64,000 nt of DNA, taken from the NCBI RefSeq assembly GCF_000425705.1, contig NZ_AUDY01000014.1:62001-126000 (forward strand). Reading direction: 5' to 3'. Numbering within the stretch: the first letter of the stretch is position 1; the number at the start of each line of letters is the position of its first letter. The translations under genes were made by a program, and so were the position numbers. This document shows positions 1-10,189 of the stretch, one piece after another. A model generated the notes under the pieces. That model searched no databases. It saw only the letters and a list, made by a program, of their open reading frames with translations, and was not told the DNA's origin. This stretch comes from Halobacillus kuroshimensis DSM 18393. GTDB lineage: Bacteria; Bacillota; Bacilli; Bacillales; Halobacillaceae.

Positions 1-396
1 GCCTCACTCCAATCATCTGTGTCGGTGAATCCCTTGAACAGCGTGAAGCCAATGAGACTATGGATGTTGTAGAAGGTCAAGTGAAAAAAGCACTTGAAGG
101 ACTTACAAACGAGCAGTGTGCAGAAACGATCATTGCCTATGAGCCGATCTGGGCTATTGGTACAGGCCGCACAGCAACTTCTGAGCAGGCCAATGAAGTA
201 TGTACACACATCCGTAAAGTTGTCAGTGACTACGTCAATGCAGATGCTGCTGATGCGGTCCGCATCCAGTATGGCGGAAGCGTAAAACCTGCAAACGTGG
301 ATGAGCTGCTTTCCCAGTCTGACATTGACGGAGCTCTTGTAGGAGGCGCAAGCCTTGAAGCAGATTCTTTCCTAAAACTTGTGGAGGCAGGTAAGC

Positions 397-404
<8 letters not shown>
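1..404 (+). CDS. tpiA: Triosephosphate isomerase, 3' part (5' end outside window)
   Basis: This is the C-terminal part of triosephosphate isomerase, which interconverts dihydroxyacetone phosphate and glyceraldehyde 3-phosphate in cytosolic glycolysis. The reading frame is open from base 3 and ends at TAA 402-404. The catalytic-glutamate motif [10 protein letters not shown] is visible, followed by the phosphate-binding segments GGSVKP and GALVGGASL near the end. The gene overlaps the start of gpmI by 8 bases, so the two are very probably translationally coupled in the usual glycolytic operon. The sequence is ordinary for the family. Only the N-terminal half is missing, because the window starts inside the gene. 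Confidence 0.96.
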
Positions 405-3236
<2,832 letters not shown>

Positions 3237-3257
3237 TTCAAGGCATAAAAAATACGA

Positions 3258-3331
3258 CTGAACTAAGTCGTACAAACCAATTATTTTTACGCTGAACTAA
3301 GTCATACAATGACCTGAGGTCAGTCGTACAA
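3258..3331 (+). repeat. Three arm-type repeats next to attL
   Basis: Three 18-base direct repeats lie at 3258-3275, 3292-3309 and 3314-3331. The first two read CTGAACTAAGTCGTACAA and CTGAACTAAGTCATACAA, and the third is CTGAGGTCAGTCGTACAA. A fourth, CCGAACTTGGTCATACAA, lies near the other end of the island at 21188-21205. Short repeats flanking the core on both sides are what integrase N-terminal arm-binding sites look like in lambda- and Tn916-type systems. The binding role is inferred from position. Confidence 0.7.
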
Positions 3332-3341
3332 ATAATGAAGC

Positions 3342-3391
3342 AAAAACCCCTGTTTATGTGTGGTTCAATCACATGTGAACGGGGGTTTTTT
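3342..3391 (+). terminator. Hairpin with U-run between eno and int, masking the int ribosome site
   Basis: A long imperfect inverted repeat pairs AAAAACCCCTGTTTATGTG with CACATGTGAACGGGGGTTTTT and ends in a T-run. It can act as a bidirectional terminator, replacing the eno terminator that the island displaced. The integrase ATG (3392) follows the T-run immediately, so the GGGGG that would serve as its ribosome binding site is inside the stem. Confidence 0.75.
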
Positions 3392-4300
3392 ATGATTTCA
3401 GCACTATTGAAAGAATTTGTATTTGATTTGAAGATAAAAAATTATTCAGAAAAGACCATTGAGACGTACAATTACAACTGCTCACAATTTGTATATTATC
3501 TTCGGGATAATTTTGAAATTGACGATATTGAGGACATATCCACGCTCCATGTTAAGAAATTCATTCAGCATCAAACGAGTATAGGAAACAAACCAACTTA
3601 TATTAATTCTTTGATTAAATCGCTCCGGGCATTTTACGTATATCTGGTCGAGGAGGAATATGTAGCGCTAAATGTTATGAAAAAAGTAAAATTCCTCAAG
3701 GAAGAATTGCCAGTAATTAAAACGTTCACCGACCAAGAAGTGGCAAGACTACTCGATGTTTATGATTTTAAAACGTATTTGAACGCAAGAAACAAAGTTA
3801 TCATTGCCATGTTTGTGGATACAGGTATTCGATTATCTGAATTAATTAACTTGCAAACGGAATGGGTGTACGACACGAATTTAAGTGTCTTTGGCAAAGG
3901 CAAGAAATGGCGACACGTGCCAATCAGTCTTATGTTGAAGAAATACATGATTCGTTACGAGCGTATAAAGGAGAAGTACTTCAGCAACAAAAACCTGGAG
4001 TACGGAAATTATATTTTGTCTCGAAGTGGAAAACAATTATCGACAGTTGCCATTGAAGATGTGGTTCGTAATGCAGGAAAGAAAGCAGGGGTAAGAGAGG
4101 ACATTCGTTGTTCACCTCACACATTGAGGCATTATTCCATTCAAGCGAACTTGAGGAATGGTTTGGATTTATATAGTTGCTCAAAGATTGCAGGGCATGA
4201 AAATATTCAAATCACGAAGCGTTATCTGCAAGGGTTAGAAACGGAAAACATTCTAGAAATGGCACAAAAGTCCAGTCCATTAATGAACATAAAAAAATAA
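3392..4300 (+). CDS. Tyrosine recombinase / integrase of the island
   Basis: This site-specific recombinase of the phage integrase family (302 residues from this start) is presumed to integrate and excise the island at eno. The N-terminal third (about residues 1-90) has the SAM-like core-binding fold pattern with KNYSEKTIETYNYN. The catalytic domain carries arginine in DTGIRLSELINL (about 147), the HTLRHYS box (about 243-249), histidine in KIAGHENIQ and the nucleophilic tyrosine in ITKRYLQGL (about 278). All active-site residues are therefore present. ATG 3392 is preferred over an upstream ATG at 3335, which lies before a terminator-like hairpin and would add 19 unrelated residues. The gene is adjacent to the att core, as usual. 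No separate excisionase is recognisable. Confidence 0.93.
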   Translation: MISALLKEFVFDLKIKNYSEKTIETYNYNCSQFVYYLRDNFEIDDIEDISTLHVKKFIQHQTSIGNKPTYINSLIKSLRAFYVYLVEEEYVALNVMKKVKFLKEELPVIKTFTDQEVARLLDVYDFKTYLNARNKVIIAMFVDTGIRLSELINLQTEWVYDTNLSVFGKGKKWRHVPISLMLKKYMIRYERIKEKYFSNKNLEYGNYILSRSGKQLSTVAIEDVVRNAGKKAGVREDIRCSPHTLRHYSIQANLRNGLDLYSCSKIAGHENIQITKRYLQGLETENILEMAQKSSPLMNIKK

Positions 4301-4301
4301 A

Positions 4302-4336
4302 CGTGTTCCCCACAGTTTGGCGACCAAGGGAACACG
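4302..4336. repeat. Composite inverted repeat between int and the next gene
   Basis: CGTGTTCCC (4302-4310) pairs with GGGAACACG (4328-4336), and the inner TTGG/CCAA at 4317-4327 extends the stem. No T-run follows on either strand, so it is not a standard terminator. It lies about 80 bases before a putative DNA-binding protein gene and could be a protein-binding or processing site. Confidence 0.5.
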
Positions 4337-4414
4337 CTCACTCGATAAAACCCCGAAGGGTCTATATGCTTATTTTAGCATGATTTCCTTTGGGAATACA
4401 AAGGAGACTTACAA

Positions 4415-5191
4415 ATGTTATTAAACGGTACTTCTGAAGAACTTGCCAAATATTCTACGCTTGATTACGATTCCAATAAATTTATTAAGAAGGTGAAAGA
4501 AGTGTGGGAATTTTCTTCGCTTCAGATACGTTGCATTTATTTAATATCCGACCTTGCGAAAAAAGGGAATGGTGTATTTTCTATTGCTCATTCCACTTTC
4601 AAGCACATGTTCAAAAGACGATTCAAAAAAGATATCTCGTTATCATCAGTGAAACGAATTTATAAGCTGCTTGAAAAATTGGGACTCATCTCTATTAACG
4701 TAGGTAAACGTAAGAATCAGACCCAGTCTGCAAACATTATCAGAATCGAACAACAATACGAGGAATCAACGGAGCCAACGCAAAATGACTCCCCACTTGA
4801 GACTCCCTTTGAATCCCGAAATATTGTTTCTAAAGAAACAAATAACGGTGAACAACAGCCGTTAAAGAACGATTTTGTTAATTATCAAAAAAAGGGCATT
4901 AACACATATCTTAATCCGAACGATTTTAAATATGAACTGGAAAAAGCGTGTAATGATTTATATGCAACGTATTCTATAGGTCGTTGGAATAAGCGTCAGT
5001 GGTTAAAGCTTGTGTCAGCATTCGTTAAAGAGACCGTTTCACGAGGTATGAATCGTAAAATACCCAATAAAAACGTAGCACCCTATGCTTATGCATCCTT
5101 GAAAAACATTGCACACAAACATGATTTAAGGAATGGGAAGGTAAAGAAAAACTTTGAAGGGTTATATTATGACTGGTTAAACGGAGACTGA
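4415..5191 (+). CDS. Winged-helix DNA-binding protein, possible replication or regulatory protein
   Basis: I do not recognise a named family for this 258-residue protein. Residues about 45-110 look like a winged helix-turn-helix, with a recognition-helix segment SLSSVKRIYKLLEKLGL followed by a wing rich in Lys, Arg and Asn. A polar linker (about 115-165) leads to a basic, helical C-terminal part containing RWNKRQWLKLVSAFVKE. Bacillus plasmids and integrated elements often encode proteins of this shape near replication functions. Position next to int and opposite orientation to the following cluster suggest a core function of the island, for example replication initiation or control. AAGGAG precedes ATG 4415. 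The function is not established by the sequence. Confidence 0.6.
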   Translation: MLLNGTSEELAKYSTLDYDSNKFIKKVKEVWEFSSLQIRCIYLISDLAKKGNGVFSIAHSTFKHMFKRRFKKDISLSSVKRIYKLLEKLGLISINVGKRKNQTQSANIIRIEQQYEESTEPTQNDSPLETPFESRNIVSKETNNGEQQPLKNDFVNYQKKGINTYLNPNDFKYELEKACNDLYATYSIGRWNKRQWLKLVSAFVKETVSRGMNRKIPNKNVAPYAYASLKNIAHKHDLRNGKVKKNFEGLYYDWLNGD

Positions 5192-5283
5192 TTTTGTGAT
5201 TGTACTTTGTGGTTACCCCTTCATTCCAACAAGTTCATGTTGTGTCTTATGAATTGTTTTTACTCTATACAATCATTTTAATA

Positions 5284-5316
5284 TAAAAAACACCGAACAA
5301 ATTAATGCTCGGTGCC
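5284..5316 (-). terminator. Terminator of the 5326-5796 gene
   Basis: On the minus strand a GCACCGAGC...GTTCGGTG stem-loop is followed by a run of T. It lies just downstream of the leftward gene ending at 5326. Confidence 0.75.
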
Positions 5317-5325
5317 TTTCCATTA

Positions 5326-5796
5326 TTAAGATTCAGCTGACTCAAATTCAGAAAATTGCAATTTACAAGGGTCGTTTTCATACAAATGCAACGATAAATG
5401 CCAATTTCCCATGGAAACTGTATATTCAGTTAACATTTCATTTTCGAGAACAAATGGGTCAAATTCTATTTGACTGTAATCATCAATTGCTAAGAAAATA
5501 CCCTCTCTATGCCCGTGGACGGATGTTTGAGGTTGGTATTGAGCTCTTCCGAAAAGGTTGTCCAATCCAGTTAGCAAAATTTCAATCAAATCGCATTCTT
5601 GAAAGGTTTTCGATATGTTTTCAAACTCTTTTAAAACCATGTTTTTCATGCTTCGGTCTACATAGTTTAAAAATTTAATTCCTTCTATTTTACTCTCCTG
5701 AGAGAGTGAAGAAGCTTGAAAAATATCGTTCAAACCATCTAAATAATGTTCTTCCCACTGCTCTCTCAAAGTTTTGGTTGCAGTTGATTGTGTCAT
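5326..5796 (-). CDS. Hypothetical protein, acidic, 156 residues
   Basis: The start chosen is ATG 5794-5796 (MTQSTATKTLREQWEEHY), because GGAGG stands nine bases upstream; a longer in-frame extension has no ribosome site and reads as noncoding. The protein is soluble and acidic, and predominantly helical in its first two thirds (ESKIEGIKFLNYVDRSMKN). A C-terminal segment rich in aromatic and acidic residues follows. No catalytic motif, membrane segment or known family is visible to me. It stands alone between two leftward terminators, so it is probably monocistronic. It belongs to the island's block of leftward genes (5.3-7.8 kb). Confidence 0.6.
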   Translation of the reverse strand: MTQSTATKTLREQWEEHYLDGLNDIFQASSLSQESKIEGIKFLNYVDRSMKNMVLKEFENISKTFQECDLIEILLTGLDNLFGRAQYQPQTSVHGHREGIFLAIDDYSQIEFDPFVLENEMLTEYTVSMGNWHLSLHLYENDPCKLQFSEFESAES

Positions 5797-5903
5797 AAAT
5801 AAAAACCTCCGAGGGTTTTCATTCGTAATTGAGTTTTTTGTCTTTTTGTAATCGAAACCATATAATATCACACGACTTCCGACCTGTCCAAACAGTATTT
5901 TCC

Positions 5904-5940
5904 AAATAAAAAGAACCGCCAGCAATATGTGCTAACGGTC
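5904..5940 (-). terminator. Leftward terminator upstream of the 5326-5796 gene
   Basis: Read on the minus strand, ACCGTTAGC pairs with GCTGGCGGT (with G-U pairs) and a T-rich tail follows. It probably insulates the gene at 5326-5796 from transcripts arriving from the genes to its right. Confidence 0.6.
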
Positions 5941-6071
5941 AATAGCTTGCGAACTTCTTACCAAGGTACATTATTTGGAGAATACAAGGCAAGGAGATTC
6001 GCTGAATACATTTACACAATTCCATAATATCACCATAGGTCAAAAGTATCCATACTATTTACATAAATATA

Positions 6072-6098
6072 ACAAAAATGCACCCTCGAAAGGGCGCT
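6072..6098 (-). terminator. Terminator of the 6106-6351 gene
   Basis: On the minus strand GCGCCCT-TTCG-AGGGTGC forms a short GC-rich hairpin followed by ATTTTTG. It begins directly after the stop codon of the leftward gene at 6106. Confidence 0.7.
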
Positions 6099-6105
6099 TT
6101 AATCA

Positions 6106-6351
6106 TTACTCTTTTACTAAGTGCTCTGCTAAATGAGTATTTAAATTACCACAATTCGTACACATCACACCGACGGTGGCAACATAACCTTCTGTGTCAA
6201 TTATGTTAGAAGTGTTAATATCTTTTTGAACTGTCTTACGAAAATAACCGTTCAACAATTCAAAACCATTATTACCGCATCGCTGGTAAGGTTTAGTCAC
6301 ACCTTTTTCTTTTAAAGCGGTAATATATTTTTCTTTTTTATCTTCAAACAT
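6106..6351 (-). CDS. Small zinc-ribbon-like protein
   Basis: This 81-residue protein has a pattern seen in many small phage and Bacillus proteins. An N-terminal helix is followed by a CxxC-like knuckle (YQRCGNNGFELL), a beta segment, and a second knuckle CTNCGNLNTHL. In the relatives I remember the first knuckle is CPRCG; here the first cysteine is replaced by Tyr, so only three of four zinc-ligand cysteines remain. The function of the family is not known to me. GGAGGG lies about seven bases before the ATG, and a terminator follows at once, so it is likely a single-gene unit. Confidence 0.65.
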   Translation of the reverse strand: MFEDKKEKYITALKEKGVTKPYQRCGNNGFELLNGYFRKTVQKDINTSNIIDTEGYVATVGVMCTNCGNLNTHLAEHLVKE

Positions 6352-6404
6352 TATTCACCCTCCCTTCCTACTTACAAATTAGCCATTTATTTACAATTAC
6401 CCTT

Positions 6405-6438
6405 TGAAAAACCGCCATCAAATTAATGATAGCGGTTG
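6405..6438 (-). terminator. Terminator of the 6443-7090 membrane protein gene
   Basis: On the minus strand AACCGCTATCA pairs with TGATGGCGGTT and is followed by a short T-run. Confidence 0.7.
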
Positions 6439-6442
6439 TTGA

Positions 6443-7090
6443 CTATAGATACCTTTTTAACATTTTTATTTGAAGAGCTCTGAGGTTTTTTGAAAAGTAG
6501 GCATAATTAGCTACAGACGCCAAGAAAATTGCTACTTGAATCACCGCCCCAGCAACAAATAATACAATGTTGACATTTGTTTCACCGAACGAATAGTAAA
6601 AAGCTATAAATACCGAACCTAATAAGGAAACTACCGAACTTACAAACAGTGCTCCCAAACCGTGGATTGTCCCTAGAATATGGCGATATCTACCTTCTAA
6701 ATAAGGTCTTTTTACTTCATCTTCCTGTTCCATCAGCATGTAATGCCAAACATATTCAAGATGAAAGTATTTATCGGCACTCTTGAATTTCTCCCAATCT
6801 TTTGGTTTTATAGCTTTTTCTTCCTCAACAGCTTCCATAAAATCATCGAATTTTTGACTTTTTAAATTGAGAACCCATAAGACTCCAAAATATAATTGGT
6901 GCATAACATAACCAACTGGAACACCTAATGCTGTTAATGAAATTAACAAAGTAATACTATTCGTCAAGTCACTAGAACTCGTTTCTAAAGGATTGATTCC
7001 TTTGAGAACGGCGTATGTATAAACTAGCCAAAAAACCATTAGCCACCCTGGAATCCCCCACCTAATTAAATATTTTGTATCAAATTTCAA
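6443..7090 (-). CDS. Four-helix membrane protein of unknown function
   Basis: I choose the TTG start at 7090, because AAGGAGATGG lies eight bases before it; an in-frame ATG eight codons upstream lacks a clear ribosome site. The 215-residue product has two N-terminal membrane helices (around GWLMVFWLVYTYAV and LLISLTALGVPVGYVM). A cytosolic-looking, charged middle follows (about residues 75-135, with EAVEEEKAIKPKDWEKF). Two C-terminal helices are around LFVSSVVSLLGSVFIAFYY and IVLFVAGAVIQVAIFLAS. Four helices around a central soluble loop recall small effector or accessory membrane proteins of mobile elements, but I cannot assign a family. It is flanked by its own terminator. Confidence 0.6.
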   Translation of the reverse strand: MKFDTKYLIRWGIPGWLMVFWLVYTYAVLKGINPLETSSSDLTNSITLLISLTALGVPVGYVMHQLYFGVLWVLNLKSQKFDDFMEAVEEEKAIKPKDWEKFKSADKYFHLEYVWHYMLMEQEDEVKRPYLEGRYRHILGTIHGLGALFVSSVVSLLGSVFIAFYYSFGETNVNIVLFVAGAVIQVAIFLASVANYAYFSKNLRALQIKMLKRYL

Positions 7091-7150
7091 ATTACCATCT
7101 CCTTTCAAAAACATTCTACTACTTTCAATTTTTTAATTGTTAAAAAAGCC

Positions 7151-7182
7151 AAAAAAGATGTCTAATTAGCGACATCTTTTTT
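7151..7182 (-). terminator. Terminator at the end of the 7162-7344 gene
   Basis: AAAAAAGATGTC pairs with GACATCTTTTTT around an eight-base loop. The stop codon of the leftward 60-residue gene lies in the loop, so stop and terminator overlap. Confidence 0.75.
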
Positions 7183-7344
7183 ATTTGCGTAATATTCAGC
7201 GCGACTTTTAGCGTACTGTTCATTACGTTCCTCAGTGCGTTCCTGTTCGTCATCGTAGGGCAACATGTTATATAACATTAATGCGTACCCAACGACCATA
7301 GCAATCAATCCTAACCATAATAGGAACGTATTAATCTTCCTCAT
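7162..7344 (-). CDS. Small single-pass membrane protein
   Basis: This is a 60-residue protein with one N-terminal membrane helix (FLLWLGLIAMVVGYALMLY). A strongly charged tail of Glu, Arg and Lys follows, predicted helical. Its ATG overlaps the end of the upstream gene by 14 bases, which points to translational coupling in a three-gene leftward operon (7793 to 7162). A weak ribosome site (GGGAAAAG) precedes it. Nothing identifies its function. Confidence 0.55.
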   Translation of the reverse strand: MRKINTFLLWLGLIAMVVGYALMLYNMLPYDDEQERTEERNEQYAKSRAEYYANKKDVAN

Positions 7345-7513
7345 GATATTCTTTTCCCGACATTTCAGCGAGGTCCTTCCTTAATTCAGGCGAGTCAAAA
7401 AACACGTAGACCTGGTATTTTGGATTGTCACGATTACGCATGGAATGAGAGAAATTGTGACCACGTTTGACCAATTCCTCAAAGATGGATTTCTTGTAAA
7501 TGTTTTTCTTCAT
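7331..7513 (-). CDS. Hypothetical 60-residue protein
   Basis: A strong ribosome site (AAGGAGGG, seven bases) precedes ATG 7511-7513, which makes this a credible gene despite its size. The product begins MKKNIYKKSIFEELVKRGHN and contains a KYQVYVFFDSPELRKDL segment. Short proteins of the form 'helix, Arg/Gly turn, beta strand, VFxF, then LxxDL' occur often in phages and integrative elements (DUF5659-like). The same layout is seen in the 54-residue gene at 9101. Function unknown. Confidence 0.6.
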   Translation of the reverse strand: MKKNIYKKSIFEELVKRGHNFSHSMRNRDNPKYQVYVFFDSPELRKDLAEMSGKEYHEED

Positions 7514-7532
7514 TAAGAGCCCTCCTTAGTAA

Positions 7533-7793
7533 TTAAAGATATTTCATTACCCAATGGACGTTCTGCGCTTTTCTCAGGTCGAACCTTTTAAAATGAGGTA
7601 TCAAGAAATCTGCATTGGCATTCTTTAGTTCACTTGCTACGAGAAATGGGTTTCTCAACATTTTCAAATCATCCACACATCGCTCCACCAGTTTGAGAAA
7701 GCAATATTCTACGAACTTGTTTTCATACTCCATATCAATTTCCTCGAATAACACCATCAATTCGATAGCGTCCATTGTCTGTCGTTCCGTCAT
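7533..7793 (-). CDS. Hypothetical 86-residue protein, first gene of a leftward operon
   Basis: ATG 7791-7793 is chosen over a GTG three codons upstream because AAAGGAAG is spaced eight bases from it. The protein (MTERQTMDAIELMVLFEEID) is probably all helical and has no recognised domain. It is followed after 19 bases by the 60-residue gene at 7513, and then by the overlapping membrane protein gene, so the three likely share the promoter at 7831-7861. Confidence 0.55.
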   Translation of the reverse strand: MTERQTMDAIELMVLFEEIDMEYENKFVEYCFLKLVERCVDDLKMLRNPFLVASELKNANADFLIPHFKRFDLRKAQNVHWVMKYL

Positions 7794-7830
7794 TAGTATC
7801 ACTTCCTTTATTTGTAAAATTGGTTACTGT

Positions 7831-7861
7831 ACTATACTAAAGCACCACAAAAGGCTGTCAA
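7831..7861 (-). promoter_or_regulatory. Leftward sigma-A-type promoter of the 7793-7162 operon
   Basis: On the minus strand a perfect TTGACA (7856-7861) is followed 16 to 19 bases later by overlapping -10 candidates TAGTAT and TATAGT. It stands about 40 bases before the first start codon. Confidence 0.6.
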
Positions 7862-7954
7862 TCTGTGCTCATAAAAAATCACTGAGCATTATGGCCTGCG
7901 ATAGACTATTACTTCCTTGAGTAATTTACTTTTGTAATATACGCAAGTGTATGA

Positions 7955-7983
7955 TGGTCAATCAAAGTCAAAGTTGATATAGT
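7955..7983 (+). promoter_or_regulatory. Candidate promoter of the lipoprotein gene
   Basis: TGGTCA (7955-7960), a 17-base spacer and TATAGT (7978-7983) stand 47 bases before the lipoprotein start. The -35 box is weak. Confidence 0.4.
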
Positions 7984-8029
7984 AAAAAGGTTGCAGATAA
8001 TTATACATAAGAAAAAGGGGATTTTATTT

Positions 8030-8965
8030 ATGAAAAAGGTTTTATTATCGGGTATTCTAATTAGTTTTTTAATAATTTTAGGAGCTTGTGGTGATGATGC
8101 AAAGGGTGCGGAAAAAGACCCAAAAGAAGAAGTGGAAAAAAATGATGTTGCTGAAGAACCAAAACTAAAAGAGAACGAAATCATTGTTACTATGGCTGAT
8201 GGTTCTGAGGAAGTTCAAGAAACCAAAGAATATGAGTTAGAACATTCAACGGGTAGCATTAAAACAATTAAGGGGTATAGTGTGTCCGAAGATGGTGATT
8301 ACCTCGTGGGAATTGACGTTAAAGCTAAGATTGCGAATCGTGAATACTTGGAAAATGAACGAAAAAGATTGATTAGAATGGAACATAACCTGACAGATGA
8401 CAACAGAGCATCTGCTTTTAGGAGCAGTTATTCAGGCGGTAATATCAGGGGAGAACATAGTCCAGTGGAAGAAGGGAAGTACGAACATCCTTATCTAAAT
8501 GATAAAATCATCGTTTTCGATAGAATTGTTCCAGAAAACAAAAATAGAGAAGTCAATTTCGGCATTAACAAGTATACAGAAGATTACAATCAGGGGGCTT
8601 ATATAAGTTTTGATAAAGGCGTATCTGAAAAGGAAATTGAAGAGAAGTTGTACGAAATCATGTCAATGTTGGAAACTTTGCCAACAAGCAATGGGGTGAA
8701 GGAAACAGTTGATGTTGCTATTCCTAACTTCAAAGGAACGGAATCGAATTCTGGAGGAGAGGTTATCGAAGTTATGGACGATAACAAGTATCTCGTTGAT
8801 TTCTGCGACGGAACAGAACATCGAAACGGAGCTTGTGATAATTATGTATTGCATGATGAAAAAGGTGTAGCCGACCTTGAAAAAGGTGATATCTTTGTAT
8901 TTGATTACAAAGTCTATCCAGATAAAGATAAATATGTATTACAAGAAGTCGTTCTAAAAAAATAA
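8030..8965 (+). CDS. Secreted lipoprotein of unknown function
   Basis: From ATG 8030 the protein (311 residues) starts with a typical lipoprotein signal. MKK is followed by a hydrophobic stretch and the lipobox LGAC, so Cys20 is expected to be lipidated and the protein anchored outside the membrane. A Lys/Glu/Asp-rich spacer follows, then a mixed alpha/beta body. The last 60 residues (YLVDFCDGTEHRNGACDNY, then DIFVFDYKVY) contain two cysteines that could form a disulfide. I do not recognise the family. It sits on the island between two cassettes and has its own promoter and terminator. A role in surface exclusion or phage blocking would fit island lipoproteins generally, but nothing here proves it. 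Confidence 0.65.
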   Translation: MKKVLLSGILISFLIILGACGDDAKGAEKDPKEEVEKNDVAEEPKLKENEIIVTMADGSEEVQETKEYELEHSTGSIKTIKGYSVSEDGDYLVGIDVKAKIANREYLENERKRLIRMEHNLTDDNRASAFRSSYSGGNIRGEHSPVEEGKYEHPYLNDKIIVFDRIVPENKNREVNFGINKYTEDYNQGAYISFDKGVSEKEIEEKLYEIMSMLETLPTSNGVKETVDVAIPNFKGTESNSGGEVIEVMDDNKYLVDFCDGTEHRNGACDNYVLHDEKGVADLEKGDIFVFDYKVYPDKDKYVLQEVVLKK

Positions 8966-8975
8966 CCATAGAACT

Positions 8976-9007
8976 GACCACCAATAAATTATTGGTGGTC
9001 TTTTTTT
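8976..9007 (+). terminator. Terminator of the lipoprotein gene
   Basis: GACCACCAATAA and TTATTGGTGGTC form a perfect stem with a small loop, followed by seven T. Confidence 0.85.
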
Positions 9008-9034
9008 ATTCTTTAAAAAGATGACCTCAGCTGC

Positions 9035-9063
9035 CTTACATACCTATCAGGTCACAATATAAT
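9035..9063 (+). promoter_or_regulatory. Island promoter P1 (CTTACA-17-TATAAT)
   Basis: CTTACA at 9035-9040 and TATAAT at 9058-9063 precede the small gene at 9101. The wider pattern CCTTAC...CACAATATAATA recurs upstream of the genes at 19348 and 20454, which suggests a shared promoter class on the island. Confidence 0.55.
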
Positions 9064-9100
9064 AATAGAGATTTATTAACCGATATTGGAGGAACCAACC

Positions 9101-9265
9101 ATGAGTTTGAAACGAATCTTTGAACCCGAAGTAGCAGATTACCTGCTCCAGAACGGAGCGGAATTAAAAAGAATTGAAAGGCACAGGACGAACACTACAG
9201 CTACGGTGTTCCAATTTGTGCAAAATACTAAGTTAGATGATTTATTAGCCAGTTATAGGCGCTGA
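9101..9265 (+). CDS. Small hypothetical protein, DUF5659-like layout
   Basis: A 54-residue protein begins MSLKRIFEPEVADYLLQNGA and ends LDDLLASYRR. A strong ribosome site (TTGGAGG, eight bases) and a promoter 40 bases upstream support it as a real gene. The layout (helix ending in LLxxG, basic turn, strand with TVFQF, then 'T-x-LDxLL') resembles the small DUF5659-type proteins common in phages and integrative elements. The function is not known. It is followed by the 254-residue DNA-binding-like gene after 30 bases, so both are probably cotranscribed. Confidence 0.6.
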   Translation: MSLKRIFEPEVADYLLQNGAELKRIERHRTNTTATVFQFVQNTKLDDLLASYRR

Positions 9266-9295
9266 TATGCGTTTAACAGACAGGAGATAACAGAC

Positions 9296-10060
9296 ATGAA
9301 GGAATGCACAGGAAGGATTTATAGTTTGAAAGAGCTTTGTTCCGAAAGGTTGAACATCACACCAGCACACTTTCGTGACACTGAGAGGAAGCAGCTCGAC
9401 AAGTTAAGAAAAACTGATGAAGTTGAAGAATTGCCAAGACCGAAGAGCAACAGCCCGAAGTATTATAGATTGACACCATTAAAGGAAAACAATCGTCCAG
9501 CAATGCTTTTGGAATCCACTGATGAAGTGAAATTATCGAAAAACGCTTCCGAGCAAATCGAAGCCTTGCTCAAAGCTACTGTGTTAGATGATGTTGTTCC
9601 AATTCAGAAAGAGCTTGCTAAAGTGATTGGCAAAGGTCCAGGCACAGTCAAAAACCGTATGAAGGATATGAGAGCTTTGGGTATATTGCTCCCAACTCCC
9701 ACTGTAACCGAGAAAGATAGAGACCCAGACACAGGGTTTGTAATTCATGAGTACGAAAGGAAAGATTGTTATTGGTATTACTACGATACTTTGCCAAATG
9801 GCAATGTTAAAAAAGTAATCGACACAACAGACGTTCATCATGCTTACTCAAGGTACTTCAAGCAGAGGTTAAATTACTTGAAGAAAATCAAAGGTAATTT
9901 ATATAACCCGAAAAAAGGGGTTAGTACAGCTGGCAATTATGCCATGAAGAAGTTAAATCAAGATTTTGGTTTTTATTCCCTCAACCGTAAAGAAGAATGG
10001 AATGTAAGTGAAGAATACCAACAGAAAATACTTGATAAATACCGTGGCCAATATAAGTGA
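9296..10060 (+). CDS. Putative helix-turn-helix protein of the island
   Basis: This 254-residue protein shows a helix-turn-helix-like segment around residues 105-135 (IQKELAKVIGKGPGTVKNRM followed by KDMRALGIL). The N terminus contains a basic patch, and the C-terminal half is rich in Tyr, Lys and Asn. AGGAG is nine bases before ATG 9296. Its place, downstream of a small element-type gene and upstream of a long hairpin-rich noncoding region, makes a replication or transcription control role plausible, by analogy with satellite genomes. I cannot name the family. Confidence 0.55.
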   Translation: MKECTGRIYSLKELCSERLNITPAHFRDTERKQLDKLRKTDEVEELPRPKSNSPKYYRLTPLKENNRPAMLLESTDEVKLSKNASEQIEALLKATVLDDVVPIQKELAKVIGKGPGTVKNRMKDMRALGILLPTPTVTEKDRDPDTGFVIHEYERKDCYWYYYDTLPNGNVKKVIDTTDVHHAYSRYFKQRLNYLKKIKGNLYNPKKGVSTAGNYAMKKLNQDFGFYSLNRKEEWNVSEEYQQKILDKYRGQYK

Positions 10061-10092
10061 CGGTATTTTTATATACATCGTTTACAGATTCT

Positions 10093-10156
10093 GCTCTAGG
10101 GTTTTTTGTCTCCCTATTAAGTGTGTATATAGATAGACAAAAAAAGCCTAGAGCAC
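10093..10156. repeat. Long inverted repeat
   Basis: TGCTCTAGG plus a T-rich run and GTCT (10093-10112) is mirrored by AGAC, an A-run and GCCTAGAGCA (10136-10156), with a 23-base loop. Arms of about 20 bases with one or two mismatches would extrude as a cruciform or fold as RNA. No U-run follows the stem, so it is not a simple terminator. Confidence 0.7.
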
Positions 10157-10189
10157 ATATTGTGTATTAATATTCAAATGAACATACAT

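Noticed and set aside
10093-10156. Rho-independent terminator
   Set aside because: The stem is long, but no T-run follows it on either strand; the T-run is inside the arm.
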